A stretch of DNA of 63,177 nucleotides, taken from positions 1-63,177 of the forward strand of contig JAYRSE010000008.1 of assembly GCA_041920275.1 (NCBI GenBank), in the 5' to 3' direction. Shown here in pieces: positions 1-7,362 of the stretch. The DNA is from UBA12088 sp041920275 (GTDB lineage: Bacteria; Patescibacteriota; Minisyncoccia; Phycocordibacterales; UBA12088). The position numbers and the translations under genes are program-made. The notes under the pieces were generated by a model. It worked only from the letters and a program-made list of their open reading frames with translations, ran no database searches and was not told the DNA's origin. The number at the start of each line of letters is the position of its first letter. Position 1 is the first letter of the stretch.

Positions 1-200
1 TACACCTCCCGTCGCATGACGGGCGGGAGTTTGGTATTCTTATGCATGAATTGCGTTGGTTAATTGGTTGGTAATGCATACACCGATTGTACCAACGCAA
101 TTCGCCGTTACGGAGTGGGGACAACGCGTTATTTATTTACAAATATAGAATTGGCAAACGAGGGAATAAATGAAGAGAAACTTCATTTATTCAAAAAAGT

Positions 201-240
201 CGGTTCGAACTTTTTAATTAAGGATCGAACCGTCTTTTTT
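201..240. terminator. Bidirectional intrinsic terminator
   Basis: An 8-bp stem (CGGTTCGA at 201-208 with TCGAACCG at 225-232) is flanked by an A-run on the left and TCTTTTTT on the right, so it can stop transcription from both sides. It lies downstream of the minus-strand tRNA-Ser. Two more hairpins lie between it and the tRNA: GCCACGC/GCGTGGC at 242-258 and a TCGGCA/TGCCGA hairpin at about 303-319. Nothing else recognisable was seen in 1-354 apart from a small CCCGTC/GACGGG hairpin at 8-23 and an AATAAATGAAG inverted repeat at about 163-191. Confidence 0.7.
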
Positions 241-354
241 GAGCCACGCGGAGCGTGGCGAACCCTTTCAGATCCAGGATTTTTTGGGGGGAATACATTT
301 GTGTCGGCACTTCGTGCCGATCCCGATTCGGCTTCAAAATGCGATTTCGATTTC

Positions 355-444
355 TGGCGGAGGGGAAGAGATTCGAACTCTTGGTCCCGTTTCCGAGACT
401 CCTGTTTTCAAGACAGGTGCGATAGACCACTCTGCCACCCCTCC
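355..444 (-). tRNA. tRNA-Ser(TGA)
   Basis: Read on the minus strand, the sequence starts GGAGGGGTGGCAGAGTGG and ends in an acceptor CCCCTCC, discriminator G and an encoded CCA at 355-357. The anticodon stem CCTGT/ACAGG encloses the loop CTTGAAA, giving anticodon TGA. A long variable arm (GTCTCGGAAACGGGACC) is present, as expected for a class II serine tRNA, and the T-arm AGAGTTCGAATCTCT is intact. Unlike tRNA-Val, -Leu and -His in this window, no duplicated 3' end is visible downstream of it. Confidence 0.95.
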
Positions 445-502
445 GTACCACACTAGATATACCACATTTGCGAAAATGTGTCGCGGTGAAAAGTAGTCAG
501 AT

Positions 503-733
503 TCATGTAGTACCACCCTCGCGCGTGTCTCGTTGTTTGGCGATCAAGAAAATATAAATAATGTCGAGTATTCCCATGGTGTTCACGATACTGAGTGGAA
601 TGAACCACCATACTTCCTTGCGGCGTGCGGCGAGCCAGAGCGCCCACATTTTCCAGGGTATGCTCCACAAGGTGAGTGCAAGCAGTGTGTAGAGGTCCAT
701 TCCCAGCAGGGCTTCTTTGAAGGCGGCTTCCAT
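503..733 (-). CDS. Small membrane protein, DUF5652-like
   Basis: A 76-residue protein with two hydrophobic segments (about residues 12-35 and 45-65) separated by a short basic turn (LAARRKEVWW). The tryptophan-rich pattern WSIPWKMWALWLAARR followed by a PLSIVNTMGILDIIYIF helix matches the DUF5652 family, recalled as a small integral membrane protein common in Parcubacteria with no known function. The start at 733 is not certain; an internal ATG at residue 12 would give a shorter protein that keeps both helices. It is transcribed divergently from ruvX, only about 50 bp away. Confidence 0.75.
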   Translation of the reverse strand: MEAAFKEALLGMDLYTLLALTLWSIPWKMWALWLAARRKEVWWFIPLSIVNTMGILDIIYIFLIAKQRDTREGGTT

Positions 734-779
734 ACCGATAATGCTACCATTAAAGGGCGAACGATGCTATGCTCACTGC

Positions 780-1193
780 ATGGCACGGGTTATGGGCATC
801 GACTACGGTTCTCGGCGCGTGGGTGTCGCACTTTCGGACGATGCGCAGGTCATGGCGTTTCCCGAGGGGATACTGTCGAACGACGATGCCTTGATGGCGT
901 CACTTGCGAAACGTATAGGAGATGAGGGTGTGCAGCTCGTGGTGGTGGGTGAAGCCGATAATCCCGTGGGTGGTACGAACACCATTCAACGACGTGTCAT
1001 GATCTTTGCGGAAGCGTTGCGTATAGCGACCGGCTGTGAGGTGGTCTTGGTCTCGGAGGCGTACACGAGCGCTGAGGCGCGCCGTGCTATCAGGGAGCGT
1101 GCTTCGGAAAAGGCGACCCGCGAAATGCCGGTCGACGCGGCCGCGGCCGCCATAATCTTACAGATGTATCTGGACAGTAAAAAACACGCTTGA
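780..1193 (+). CDS. ruvX: Putative pre-16S rRNA nuclease / Holliday junction resolvase YqgF
   Basis: A 137-residue protein of the RNase H-like YqgF/RuvX family, which trims the 5' end of 16S rRNA and was earlier thought to resolve Holliday junctions. The N-terminal MGIDYGSRRVGVALSD carries the first catalytic aspartate and the family glycine pattern, followed by a strand VQLVVVGEADN, the motif VSEAYTSAEAR, and a C-terminal DAAAAAIILQMYLD helix containing the last conserved acid. The start at 780 is chosen because upstream in-frame residues look non-coding; an ATG four codons later is also possible. A TATGCT -10-like box lies just upstream. Its stop overlaps the reading frame leading into the next gene, suggesting co-transcription. 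Confidence 0.92.
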   Translation: MARVMGIDYGSRRVGVALSDDAQVMAFPEGILSNDDALMASLAKRIGDEGVQLVVVGEADNPVGGTNTIQRRVMIFAEALRIATGCEVVLVSEAYTSAEARRAIRERASEKATREMPVDAAAAAIILQMYLDSKKHA

Positions 1194-1222
1194 AGGCATT
1201 ATCCACTTCAACCAAACAAACC

Positions 1223-1555
1223 ATGATCTCAGTGCAGGATTTCTCAAAGATCGACATGCGGATCGGGCACATACTCGCGGTCGAGCGGGTGCCCGAAACC
1301 GACAAGCTCCTGCGACTCACGGTCGATTTCGGGGAAGAGCGACACCGCACGGTCGTGTCGGGAATCGCGGGGTATTTCGAGGACCCGACGATATTGGTGG
1401 GGAAACGCTGCCCGTTTGTCACCAACCTTGAGCCGCGCACCATACGCGGGCTCACCAGTGAAGCGATGATCGTGGCGGTACATACGGAGGCGGGTGCTTT
1501 TTCGATACTTGAGCCCACTATGGCGGAGATGCCGGCAGGTACGCGTTTGAACTGA
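1223..1555 (+). CDS. tRNA-binding domain protein (MetRS C-terminal/CsaA type)
   Basis: A 110-residue stand-alone OB-fold domain of the kind found at the C terminus of methionyl-tRNA synthetase and in CsaA/Arc1p. The family signature is clear: FSKIDMRIGHILAVERVPETDKLLRLTVDFG, then VVSGIAGYF and the lysine/asparagine-rich GKRCPFVTNLEPRTIRG, ending LEP...AGTRLN. Such free domains bind tRNA non-specifically or act in trans with MetRS. The ATG at 1223 is preferred to one at 1190 that overlaps ruvX, because homology begins at MISVQDFSKID. Confidence 0.88.
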   Translation: MISVQDFSKIDMRIGHILAVERVPETDKLLRLTVDFGEERHRTVVSGIAGYFEDPTILVGKRCPFVTNLEPRTIRGLTSEAMIVAVHTEAGAFSILEPTMAEMPAGTRLN

Positions 1556-1619
1556 GTGTGGTGGTGTCGACTGTCGATGTGTGTCAGTATCATAATCGGC
1601 GATCCATATTTCCTTTACC

Positions 1620-2201
1620 ATGAGAAAGTGTTGGGAATGGTTTCAAGCGCGTGCGACAAGCAAACATGCTGAAGCGTGGCTTGCGGTCATGTCTTTTTCG
1701 GAATCCTCTTTTTTTCTCATCCCTCCCGACGTGCTCTTGATCGCGATCCTTTCGGCCCAAGCGGGACGGTGGGTCTATTACGCAGTTCTCACCACTGTTT
1801 CGTCCGTTGCCGGTGCCGTTTTTGGATATGCGCTCGGATATTACGTCTTCGAACCCCTCGTACAGCCGCTTATCGAGCTGTACGGGCTTGCCACTGAGTT
1901 CGCACACGTCGGCGCGCTCTATGAAGAGAGTACGTTCATTTCAGTGTTCACCGCCGCGTTCACGCCGATACCTTTCAAGGTGTTCGTGCTCGCGGGTGGT
2001 TTTTTCAAGGTCCCGCTCATTCCCTTCGTGCTCGCAAGTATCATGGGGAGGGGGATGCGCTTTTTCATCGTGGCGTGGCTTTCGCATCGGTACGGGCCGC
2101 GCGGAGCCGAGTTCGCGCTTCGTTACATGGATCGGATACTTATTGGCATGGTGGTGCTTGGTATTGTGCTGTTCATCGCTCATCGCATGGGGCTTGTGTG
2201 A
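1620..2201 (+). CDS. VTT/DedA-like (YqaA-type) membrane protein
   Basis: A 193-residue integral membrane protein of the VTT (DedA/YqaA/SNARE-associated) superfamily, whose members are lipid scramblases or flippases and undecaprenyl-phosphate recycling factors. Seen here: a cytoplasmic N terminus, the re-entrant segment SFFLIPPDVLLI (the FxPxP-type motif seen as IPPD), then a long helix SVAGAVFGYALGYYVF, and a second re-entrant segment FTPIPFKVFVLAGG with the conserved PxPxK/GG pattern, followed by GRGMRFF and a C-terminal helix. The pattern fits the YqaA branch. The substrate is not known. Confidence 0.85.
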   Translation: MRKCWEWFQARATSKHAEAWLAVMSFSESSFFLIPPDVLLIAILSAQAGRWVYYAVLTTVSSVAGAVFGYALGYYVFEPLVQPLIELYGLATEFAHVGALYEESTFISVFTAAFTPIPFKVFVLAGGFFKVPLIPFVLASIMGRGMRFFIVAWLSHRYGPRGAEFALRYMDRILIGMVVLGIVLFIAHRMGLV

Positions 2202-2352
2202 TAGCCGAACGACGTACACACTCGAATCAGTGCCATCGACGTCGGCCCTCTTTTTCAAATGGCGCGAGTCCCCTGTTGCAGTCTTTTGCGATCGATGCGT
2301 AGAGTTTGCATCGCTATCCACCGACATATTACACTCGACACCGTCACTCTTG

Positions 2353-2358
2353 GTATAC
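2353..2358 (+). promoter_or_regulatory. -10 box for the pilM operon
   Basis: TATACT, preceded by TGG (extended -10-like), lies 8 bp before the ATG of pilM. No convincing -35 hexamer was found. The short spacing implies a nearly leaderless transcript, or use of the in-frame ATG at 2438. Confidence 0.45.
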
Positions 2359-2365
2359 TGTCTTC

Positions 2366-3469
2366 ATGGTACCCGGTTCACATTACAACACCCCTTCGCC
2401 CGTCTTCCGGGCGTTCCCTCCTCCCGAATACCTCACCATGCCGGCGGTCGGTTTGGATATTTCCGATTATGCCGTAAAGCACGTCTTCATCAGGCGGTAC
2501 GGGAGACACTTTCATCTCGATTCCGTCGGGAAGCTCGATCTGCCGCTTGGTGTGGTGGAGGATGGGATCATTAAAGACCCCGATACTCTGGTGAGGGTAT
2601 TGGAGCGCATTCGCGAGGAGCATGGCTACACGCACACACACCTTTCTCTGCCGGAAGCGCACGCATACCTTTTTCAGTTCGAGGTACCCCATGGCGCGGA
2701 GGCGGAACTGCGCCAGCTGATCGAATTCAGTCTCAAGGAGCACGTACCCATCGATGCGCAGGATGCGGTCTTTGATTTTTCGATCATGGAGGAACGAGAG
2801 CGGTCCCGATCCGTGAATGTGTCCGTGTACCCGAGCGCCATTTCGCAAGTGTACGTCGATGCCGTGCGAGCGGCCGGTTTCAACATCCTTTCCGTTGAAA
2901 TAGAAGGTCAAGCGACGGCGCGCGCATTGCTGCCACCTACGGGAACAGAGCCGACCATCATCATCGACCTCGGAAGGAGTCAAGCGGGATTTTCGATCTC
3001 AGCCAACGGTTCGGTGATATTTACGGCAAATTTGGAGATAGGAGGAGATCGCTTTACTCGCGCGGTCGCGCGAGGGTTGGATGTCTCGTTCCAAGAAGCG
3101 GAAAGAATGAAGCGTGAGCATGGGTTTCGAGATACTCGGGCGAACAGCGCGGTCCATCAGATGTTGCGAGGCGTGGTTGACGAGCTGTGTGAGGCGATCC
3201 GTCGACATCTGATGTACTGGCAATTACACGCGACCGATGATTCCACCAAGGAGATACGGAGTGTCGTGTTGGTCGGGGGAAACGCGAACATGCCGGGCCT
3301 CTCGGAGTACATGTCCGTGGTGCTGGACGTGAAGGTTACCGTGGGAAATGTCTGGACCAACATATTTTCTTTCAACGAATATCTGCCTGAGATGCACCGT
3401 ACCGAGTCATTGGAGTTTGCAACAGCGACCGGTCTTGCCATGCGCAGTTTGCTCCGCAGTAGTGTATGA
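2366..3469 (+). CDS. pilM: Type IV pilus assembly protein PilM
   Basis: A 367-residue cytoplasmic actin-like ATPase that recruits PilN and PilO at the inner face of the membrane. The ASKHA fold is visible: MPAVGLDISDYAVKHVFIRR (phosphate-1 strand), the IDLGRSQAGFSISANG strand-turn in the second half, and VVLVGGNANMPGLSEYM near the C terminus (adenosine motif). The residues before MPAVGLDIS (about 24) are proline-rich and may not be translated; an ATG at 2438 directly precedes the conserved start. The stop overlaps the pilN start as ATGA. Confidence 0.92.
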   Translation: MVPGSHYNTPSPVFRAFPPPEYLTMPAVGLDISDYAVKHVFIRRYGRHFHLDSVGKLDLPLGVVEDGIIKDPDTLVRVLERIREEHGYTHTHLSLPEAHAYLFQFEVPHGAEAELRQLIEFSLKEHVPIDAQDAVFDFSIMEERERSRSVNVSVYPSAISQVYVDAVRAAGFNILSVEIEGQATARALLPPTGTEPTIIIDLGRSQAGFSISANGSVIFTANLEIGGDRFTRAVARGLDVSFQEAERMKREHGFRDTRANSAVHQMLRGVVDELCEAIRRHLMYWQLHATDDSTKEIRSVVLVGGNANMPGLSEYMSVVLDVKVTVGNVWTNIFSFNEYLPEMHRTESLEFATATGLAMRSLLRSSV

Positions 3470-4023
3470 GTGAGAACAACTTGCACAACCTTCTTGGACA
3501 ACACGACCGTCGCACACTTGCGGTTGCATACTATACCCGTGTCGCCGGAGTCGCGGGCATCTTGTTCGGGGGTGTTGCCGTAATCGGATTGGTCATGCTT
3601 TTCCCCGCATATCTCTCACTTACGCACGAAATATCGACTACACACAATGAGCTGGCGTCGTTCGCGGAAAGCGATCGTTCCTACCGAGATGATCTGGCAA
3701 CGATAAAGGGATCCCGGCTGCTTACGGAACGGGTATCGACCTACTTGGCGCGAGACCGAGGCACATTCTATCTCGATCGCGTACTCGCGGCGGACACCGG
3801 AGCGATCACCATTGATTCGTACTCTTTCGATCGACGCGCTCGCACCATGGTGGTAGGTGGAGTGGCCGCCACACGGGGAGATCTCGTTTCATTTTCAGAC
3901 CTGCTCGCTGCGGATAGTGTTTTCGAGCACGCTCGCGTACCCGTTGAGAACTTTGAAAATCGTGTCGACCTACCCTTCACGATGACGCTCACCATTGCGT
4001 CTTCGTCGACAAAAGAGCTATGA
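3466..4023 (+). CDS. pilN: PilN-like type IV pilus inner-membrane protein
   Basis: A 185-residue bitopic protein: a short cytoplasmic N terminus (MSENNLHNLLGQHDRR) of the kind PilM binds, one transmembrane helix (about residues 25-48), a coiled-coil stretch, and a ferredoxin-like extracytoplasmic domain with FYLDRVLAADTGAITIDSYSFD. Length, topology and position between pilM and the next gene identify it as PilN; sequence similarity in this family is weak. It is joined to both neighbours by ATGA overlaps, so the three proteins are probably translated together. Confidence 0.8.
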   Translation: MSENNLHNLLGQHDRRTLAVAYYTRVAGVAGILFGGVAVIGLVMLFPAYLSLTHEISTTHNELASFAESDRSYRDDLATIKGSRLLTERVSTYLARDRGTFYLDRVLAADTGAITIDSYSFDRRARTMVVGGVAATRGDLVSFSDLLAADSVFEHARVPVENFENRVDLPFTMTLTIASSSTKEL

Positions 4024-4550
4024 AGCATGTGACTCATGAACAAAAGATCTTGGTGATAAGTGCCGTATGGTGCCTTGCCGCGTGTGGCGCGTATGCATAC
4101 GCATTCGTCCATCTGGGCACCATGCGTTCAATGTTGCATGAGGAGCGTGAGACGGTCGTGGCTAGGCGTGTCGAAATGCAATCTCACGCGCGAACAAAAG
4201 AAGTGGCGCAAGAGGTCGGCATGTTGCGCGAAAAGCTTTTCGAGTACATAACGCCCGGCGACCTACCCACCGGCTTCATTTCAGAATGGGAAACCATTCT
4301 GTTGTCGCTCGGAATAACTTTCGATACTGCGATTGCTCATCGAGATGATCAGGACACATCAGGTACCATGCGGGTGCTCGATGTGGTACTCAGTGTCCGG
4401 GGTTCGGAAGAGATGATACGCGCCGGTCTCCGTGCGCTCGAAGACCTTTCCTATGTCTCTTCGGTGGAAGGATTTTCCCTGAATCGTGTCGAGGTCGAAG
4501 AGGGAGATGTGTGGGAAGGGACGATACGAATACAAGCAATGACCAGATAG
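4020..4550 (+). CDS. pilO: PilO-like type IV pilus inner-membrane protein
   Basis: A 176-residue bitopic protein with one transmembrane helix (about residues 10-30), a coiled coil with alternating charges (residues 38-75), and a C-terminal domain ending in a beta-strand VWEGTIRIQAMTR. PilO partners PilN in the periplasmic alignment complex. The assignment rests on gene order and topology, since sequence conservation is low. It starts with ATGA over the pilN stop. Confidence 0.72.
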   Translation: MKHVTHEQKILVISAVWCLAACGAYAYAFVHLGTMRSMLHEERETVVARRVEMQSHARTKEVAQEVGMLREKLFEYITPGDLPTGFISEWETILLSLGITFDTAIAHRDDQDTSGTMRVLDVVLSVRGSEEMIRAGLRALEDLSYVSSVEGFSLNRVEVEEGDVWEGTIRIQAMTR

Positions 4551-4574
4551 TGCCGTTATTTGACTTTCATCACC

Positions 4575-4967
4575 ATGAAATTGCCTGATCTGAAATCACT
4601 GCGCGCCGCGTTTCGAAAGCGAAGTCGTGCGGGAGCTTCGCCTGTGCGTGATTGGGGCATCCTGCTCGGAAGCACGGTCGCTCTTTTCTTCGGTTGTGTC
4701 GTGCTTGGTTCGGTGGCGTATTTCGAAGGAACGATCCCGATGGAAGATCAGTCGATTCGAAATACCACAGCAGACATTCCGGACAAGGCAGAAATATCGG
4801 CCTTGATCGAAGTCTTGCATACCAGGCGCGCGCGGGTGGAAGAGCGTGCGAACAGTGCGGCCTCGATCATGTCGCGAAACTCGGAAACAAATGCAGTCGA
4901 AGAACCCGTATCTTTCATGAGTGGGTCCGCCACCTCCTCCACTTCTTCACCGGTGGTCATCGAATGA
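4575..4967 (+). CDS. Hypothetical single-pass protein of the pilus operon
   Basis: A 130-residue protein with a basic N terminus (about 25 residues), one transmembrane helix (GILLGSTVALFFGCVVLGSVAYF) and a Ser/Thr/Glu-rich extracytoplasmic tail that includes a helix ALIEVLHTRRARVEERANSA. No family is recognised. Its place directly after pilO suggests a divergent equivalent of PilP or another pilus accessory factor, but nothing in the sequence proves this. ATG 4575 is preferred over an upstream TTG at 4560; neither has a clear ribosome-binding site. Confidence 0.65.
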   Translation: MKLPDLKSLRAAFRKRSRAGASPVRDWGILLGSTVALFFGCVVLGSVAYFEGTIPMEDQSIRNTTADIPDKAEISALIEVLHTRRARVEERANSAASIMSRNSETNAVEEPVSFMSGSATSSTSSPVVIE

Positions 4968-5072
4968 TCGCGTGTGATGGCATTGTCGTATCGACTGCCG
5001 AACCGCTCCCGGTGAGCATATGTTCGAACCCTCACCCGTTCCGTGGGTATAGAGCGTCGTTCATTTTTCTGA

Positions 5073-5078
5073 TACAGT
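5073..5078 (+). promoter_or_regulatory. -10 box for tRNA-Arg
   Basis: TACAGT lies 9 bp upstream of the mature tRNA 5' end, consistent with initiation within the first bases before the tRNA. The sequence between 4968 and 5072 holds no other recognisable signal. Confidence 0.4.
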
Positions 5079-5086
5079 ACCGGTAC

Positions 5087-5161
5087 GCCCCCGTAGCTCA
5101 ATGGATAGAGCCGCGGACTTCTAAGCCGTTGATGTAGGTTCGATTCCTACCGGGGGCACCA
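5087..5161 (+). tRNA. tRNA-Arg(TCT)
   Basis: A complete cloverleaf: acceptor GCCCCCG/CGGGGGC, D-arm GCTC/GAGC, anticodon loop CTTCTAA giving anticodon TCT, T-arm TAGGTTCGATTCCTA, discriminator A and an encoded CCA at 5159-5161. The anticodon stem has one mismatch (A31-G39) and a terminal G-T, which is tolerable. No 3'-end duplication follows it. Confidence 0.95.
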
Positions 5162-5166
5162 TGATA

Positions 5167-5216
5167 TGTACTCCCTAAAGTGGACACACGTTAGGGGGTA
5201 CATTGTTTTCTTTTGT
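5167..5216 (+). terminator. Terminator of tRNA-Arg and adjacent hairpin
   Basis: TGTACTCCCTAA pairs with TTAGGGGGTACA (12 bp, one G-T) and is followed by TTGTTTTCTTTT, a good intrinsic terminator for the tRNA. Immediately after it, CTTTTGTTAA and TTAACAAAAG form a second 10-bp inverted repeat that overlaps the stop codon of the converging minus-strand gene. Confidence 0.7.
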
Positions 5217-5230
5217 TAACATTAAAGTTA

Positions 5231-5503
5231 TTAACAAAAGAGCCGCCCAACCAACTCTTTCAAAGAGTGGTGGACGGCTTGTTGGGAGCTGTGGCGTTTA
5301 TGTTCGAATTCGTTGAAGACGTAGGCACCAACGTCACCAGAACCTTCGTGCTCGACGAACCAGACGTCTCCGCCATGACCGGGAACCCAGTTCTTGACGA
5401 TGCCGATGATGCCAACTGCACGAACATTCAGGTGCTTCGGGACAATCATCATGCCGGTTGTTTCGCCAAGTTCAGTGATTTTCACACGCAGACCAGGTTT
5501 CAC
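5231..5503 (-). CDS. Conserved small protein of unknown function, SH3/KOW-like
   Basis: The convincing coding part is about 90 residues beginning VKPGLRVKITELGETTG, with alternating beta-strand patterns (IVPKHLNVRAVGIIGIV, GGDVWFVEHEG) and ending in VGAYVFNEFE plus a basic tail. The short strand-turn pattern resembles a small beta-barrel such as SH3 or KOW; this is an inference. A GTG at 5503 is taken as the start because the in-frame residues back to an ATG at 5605 look unlike protein; a GGAGG lies about 20 nt before this GTG, which is further than ideal. Such short glycine/tryptophan proteins recur in Parcubacteria, but no function is known to me. Confidence 0.6.
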   Translation of the reverse strand: MKPGLRVKITELGETTGMMIVPKHLNVRAVGIIGIVKNWVPGHGGDVWFVEHEGSGDVGAYVFNEFEHKRHSSQQAVHHSLKELVGRLFC

Positions 5504-5703
5504 TTCACTGCAGTCCTTTTTTGCCTCCAGACTCGAATGGGTTTTAAGGATAACCTGAGTTGGCTGAACAATACAACAAAAAAGTATAGTGTCTAGGAGA
5601 GCCATAGTATTTCTCTCGACACAGGAGGCAAGTTGTGTTAAATTGGCGTGAAATCTAGTCGCGATGGCCAGATTAACACCTTCCAGAGAGAAAGGAGAAA
5701 GAG

Positions 5704-5991
5704 ATGAACCGGCAGGAGAAGAGCAAGCGTGTGGAATGGGAGTATTGCGAGTGTGGATGCCACGGATACGAGCTTCGCCTCGGCCCTGTGTACTACTGGA
5801 TGTTCAACGATCTTGGTCGTGGTGGAAGCTCCAAACAATTCCACCTGAACACCGGACACAGTGGCCTTGGCAGTCACCTTGGCAGTTTCTCGTCGTTCGA
5901 GGAGGCGGATCGGGAGGCCCGTACTCACGCCAAGCCCATCCTCAAGAATTGGCGTGAGGAGCTCGATCGTGCGGAAGCCTCCGTTCGCTGA
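5704..5991 (+). CDS. Hypothetical protein with Cys/His cluster
   Basis: A 95-residue soluble protein with a strong ribosome-binding site (AAGGAG, 7 nt before the ATG). The N-terminal part holds WEYCECGCHGYE, a possible zinc-binding CxCxCH cluster, followed by an aromatic beta-like section (LGPVYYWMFNDLG) and a charged C-terminal helix (FSSFEEADREARTHAKPILKNWREEL). No family recognised. It is divergent from the 5231-5503 gene and ends at a strong terminator, so it is a single-gene unit. Confidence 0.7.
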   Translation: MNRQEKSKRVEWEYCECGCHGYELRLGPVYYWMFNDLGRGGSSKQFHLNTGHSGLGSHLGSFSSFEEADREARTHAKPILKNWREELDRAEASVR

Positions 5992-6025
5992 GGACAATAC
6001 ACCGGCCGATGCACAACGAGTACAC

Positions 6026-6069
6026 GAGCCCCTTGCGGACTAACAATCCGCCTGGGGCTCTCACTTTTC
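6026..6069 (+). terminator. Intrinsic terminator after the 5704-5991 gene
   Basis: GAGCCCC pairs with GGGGCTC and an inner GCGGA with TCCGC, giving a 12-bp interrupted stem, followed by TCACTTTTCT. Confidence 0.8.
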
Positions 6070-6109
6070 TACACTTGAAATTATTATCATAATTTTTTTT
6101 ATATTTAAT

Positions 6110-6348
6110 TCACTCAGGGTATACGCCTTGCATAAACTCGGATTTATTCGCCGTCAAAAACTTGAAATTTTCAGTGTGCAGGCTCGCTGCCCGCATTATT
6201 GACAGGTGTTTCACCGTGCTTTAGGCGCGGTGGGTTCGCACTAATTCAAGTTTCCTGCATAGTCTAGAGAGACCTCAATGCCTCATTAACATCGATATGT
6301 CTAGTAAATCCCGAAGCGACAACAAAACCACTCAAATGAGTGGTTTTT
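6110..6348 (+). ncRNA. Candidate structured non-coding RNA
   Basis: There is no open frame here, but a nested structure can be drawn: closing stem AAACTTGAA (6158-6166) with TTCAAGTTT (6245-6253), second stem AGTGTG (6173-6178) with CGCACT (6237-6242), a small CAG/CTG hairpin at about 6179-6189, and an 8-bp hairpin CACCGTGC/GCGCGGTG (6212-6232) with a TTTAG loop. Upstream is an AT-rich stretch with TTGAAA (6075) and TATATT (6100), spaced 19 bp, a possible promoter. Downstream, an 11-bp hairpin plus T-tail (6324-6348) would end the transcript. It does not match tmRNA, SRP RNA or RNase P RNA motifs that I know. It could also be an untranslated leader for something lost. Confidence 0.4.
6324..6348. 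terminator. Bidirectional intrinsic terminator
   Basis: AAAACCACTCA and TGAGTGGTTTT form an 11-bp stem with a 2-nt loop, followed by a further T. The flanking A and T runs let it work in both directions: for the RNA candidate to the left and for the minus-strand remnant to the right. Confidence 0.8.
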
Positions 6349-6422
6349 CAGATTCAACCGTCACTCGCAATTTTTCGTTGATCTGGTTCAATATGAATGA
6401 ATCGCGAGGCATCCAGTGATCG

Positions 6423-6623
6423 TTACGTATCCTCCTCACTCGCAAGAAGGATGGACCGTACCACCTCATGAAGTTCTGTGGAGTCAGGCAGATCGTTGTG
6501 TCCCTTCCTTCGTACGGACACGAAACGTTTGTCGGGCGTTCCAAGACGTTCGAACAGGCGCATGCCGGACTTTTGAGAAATGATGCGGTCGTTGTCTCCG
6601 TGAATGATCGTGACGGGGTGCAG
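6423..6623 (-). pseudogene. C-terminal remnant of an alpha/beta hydrolase
   Basis: An open stretch of 66 codons ending in TAA (plus-strand TTA at 6423-6425) reads LHPVTIIHGDNDRIISQKSG, MRLFERLGTPDKRFVSVRRK, then GHNDLPDSTELHEVV and a helix. HGDND and GHND are the regions that carry the catalytic Asp and His of small alpha/beta hydrolases, so both residues are still present. An in-frame TGA at 6624-6626 directly precedes the fragment and no sensible N-terminal half or nucleophile elbow is visible upstream, so this is a truncated gene. A short in-frame continuation beyond the TGA (…NHLHTLF) might be eroded coding sequence. Confidence 0.65.
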
Positions 6624-6721
6624 TCAGAACAGTGTGTGGAGATGATTGGAACACTCACATTGCATACTGCGAAATGTGAAAGAATCATGGGGTGAGTACA
6701 ACGAGAGGGAGGTGCGATATT

Positions 6722-6761
6722 AAAATACCAGTATTAGTACCGGTACTAATACTGGTATTTT
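6722..6761. repeat. Perfect 40-bp palindrome
   Basis: The 40 bases are an exact inverted repeat with no spacer, centred on CCGG, each half containing AGTATTAGTAC. It sits between the hydrolase remnant and the 6892 gene. There is no T-tail, so it is not an ordinary terminator; it could extrude a cruciform or be a dimeric-protein operator. Related TATTAGTAC motifs occur at 50032-50092 and 55028-55071. Confidence 0.9.
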
Positions 6762-6891
6762 GACAGGATGCGTGTCGATCTATCGCTCGGCATCTTGTAC
6801 GGATCAACATGCCGGTATCGGATCTTTGTGACAGTGAATCTTTGAGGATGTGCGCACGTGCGCCCCTTGCGAAGGGTGCTATACTGTACGC

Positions 6892-7317
6892 ATGAAGGGC
6901 ACACGGACGGCTTTCATACTGGGGGCAAGTGTGGCGGGTGCGCTTTTTGCCGGGTACATGAGCGCAGTGAAGTTGTTTTCCGGCGCGTGTGCGTTCAATG
7001 AGGCATGCCCTCTGTTTCTGGGGCACCCCTCGTGCTACTTCGGATTTCTGCTCTTTCTTGTACTCGCGTTCGTTTCGTTTGCGCATCGGTACTATGTGCG
7101 CTGTGCATCGTATGCATTACCGACCGTACGCGCGGTTTCGTTCTTCGGCGTTCTGTTTGCCGGCTATTTCACTTTGGGTGAGCTGCCGCTCCTGTTTGCG
7201 CAAGGACTTTCCGCCTACGTGCTCGGTCTGCCGACCTGTGCACTCGGGTTCATTTTCTTCCTGTTAATATTTGCAGCATCTATGTTTCCAATGCGCATCC
7301 GGTTGCAGGTCCGGTGA
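6892..7317 (+). CDS. Four-helix membrane protein with Cys motifs
   Basis: A 141-residue protein with four predicted transmembrane helices (about residues 8-27, 48-66, 77-97, 108-130). Cysteines cluster at the membrane surface after helix 1 (GACAFNEACPLFLGHPSC) with another at LPTC before helix 4. The layout of GYxSxVK...C...CPxxxGxPSCYxG resembles small Parcubacteria membrane proteins that look distantly VKOR-like, but the CxxC of true VKOR is not present in this form, so the redox role is only a possibility. A TATACT -10 box at 6881-6886 lies just upstream of the ATG. Confidence 0.7.
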   Translation: MKGTRTAFILGASVAGALFAGYMSAVKLFSGACAFNEACPLFLGHPSCYFGFLLFLVLAFVSFAHRYYVRCASYALPTVRAVSFFGVLFAGYFTLGELPLLFAQGLSAYVLGLPTCALGFIFFLLIFAASMFPMRIRLQVR

Positions 7318-7341
7318 GTACCTGTGGTAAAAGCAAAGAAC

Positions 7342-7362
7342 AAGGCGCCCTCAGGCGCCTTT
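7342..7362. terminator. Bidirectional terminator
   Basis: AAGGCGCC and GGCGCCTT form an 8-bp stem with a CTCA loop and a short T-tail. It follows the 6892 gene and overlaps the last codons of the converging minus-strand gene at 7351. Confidence 0.75.
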
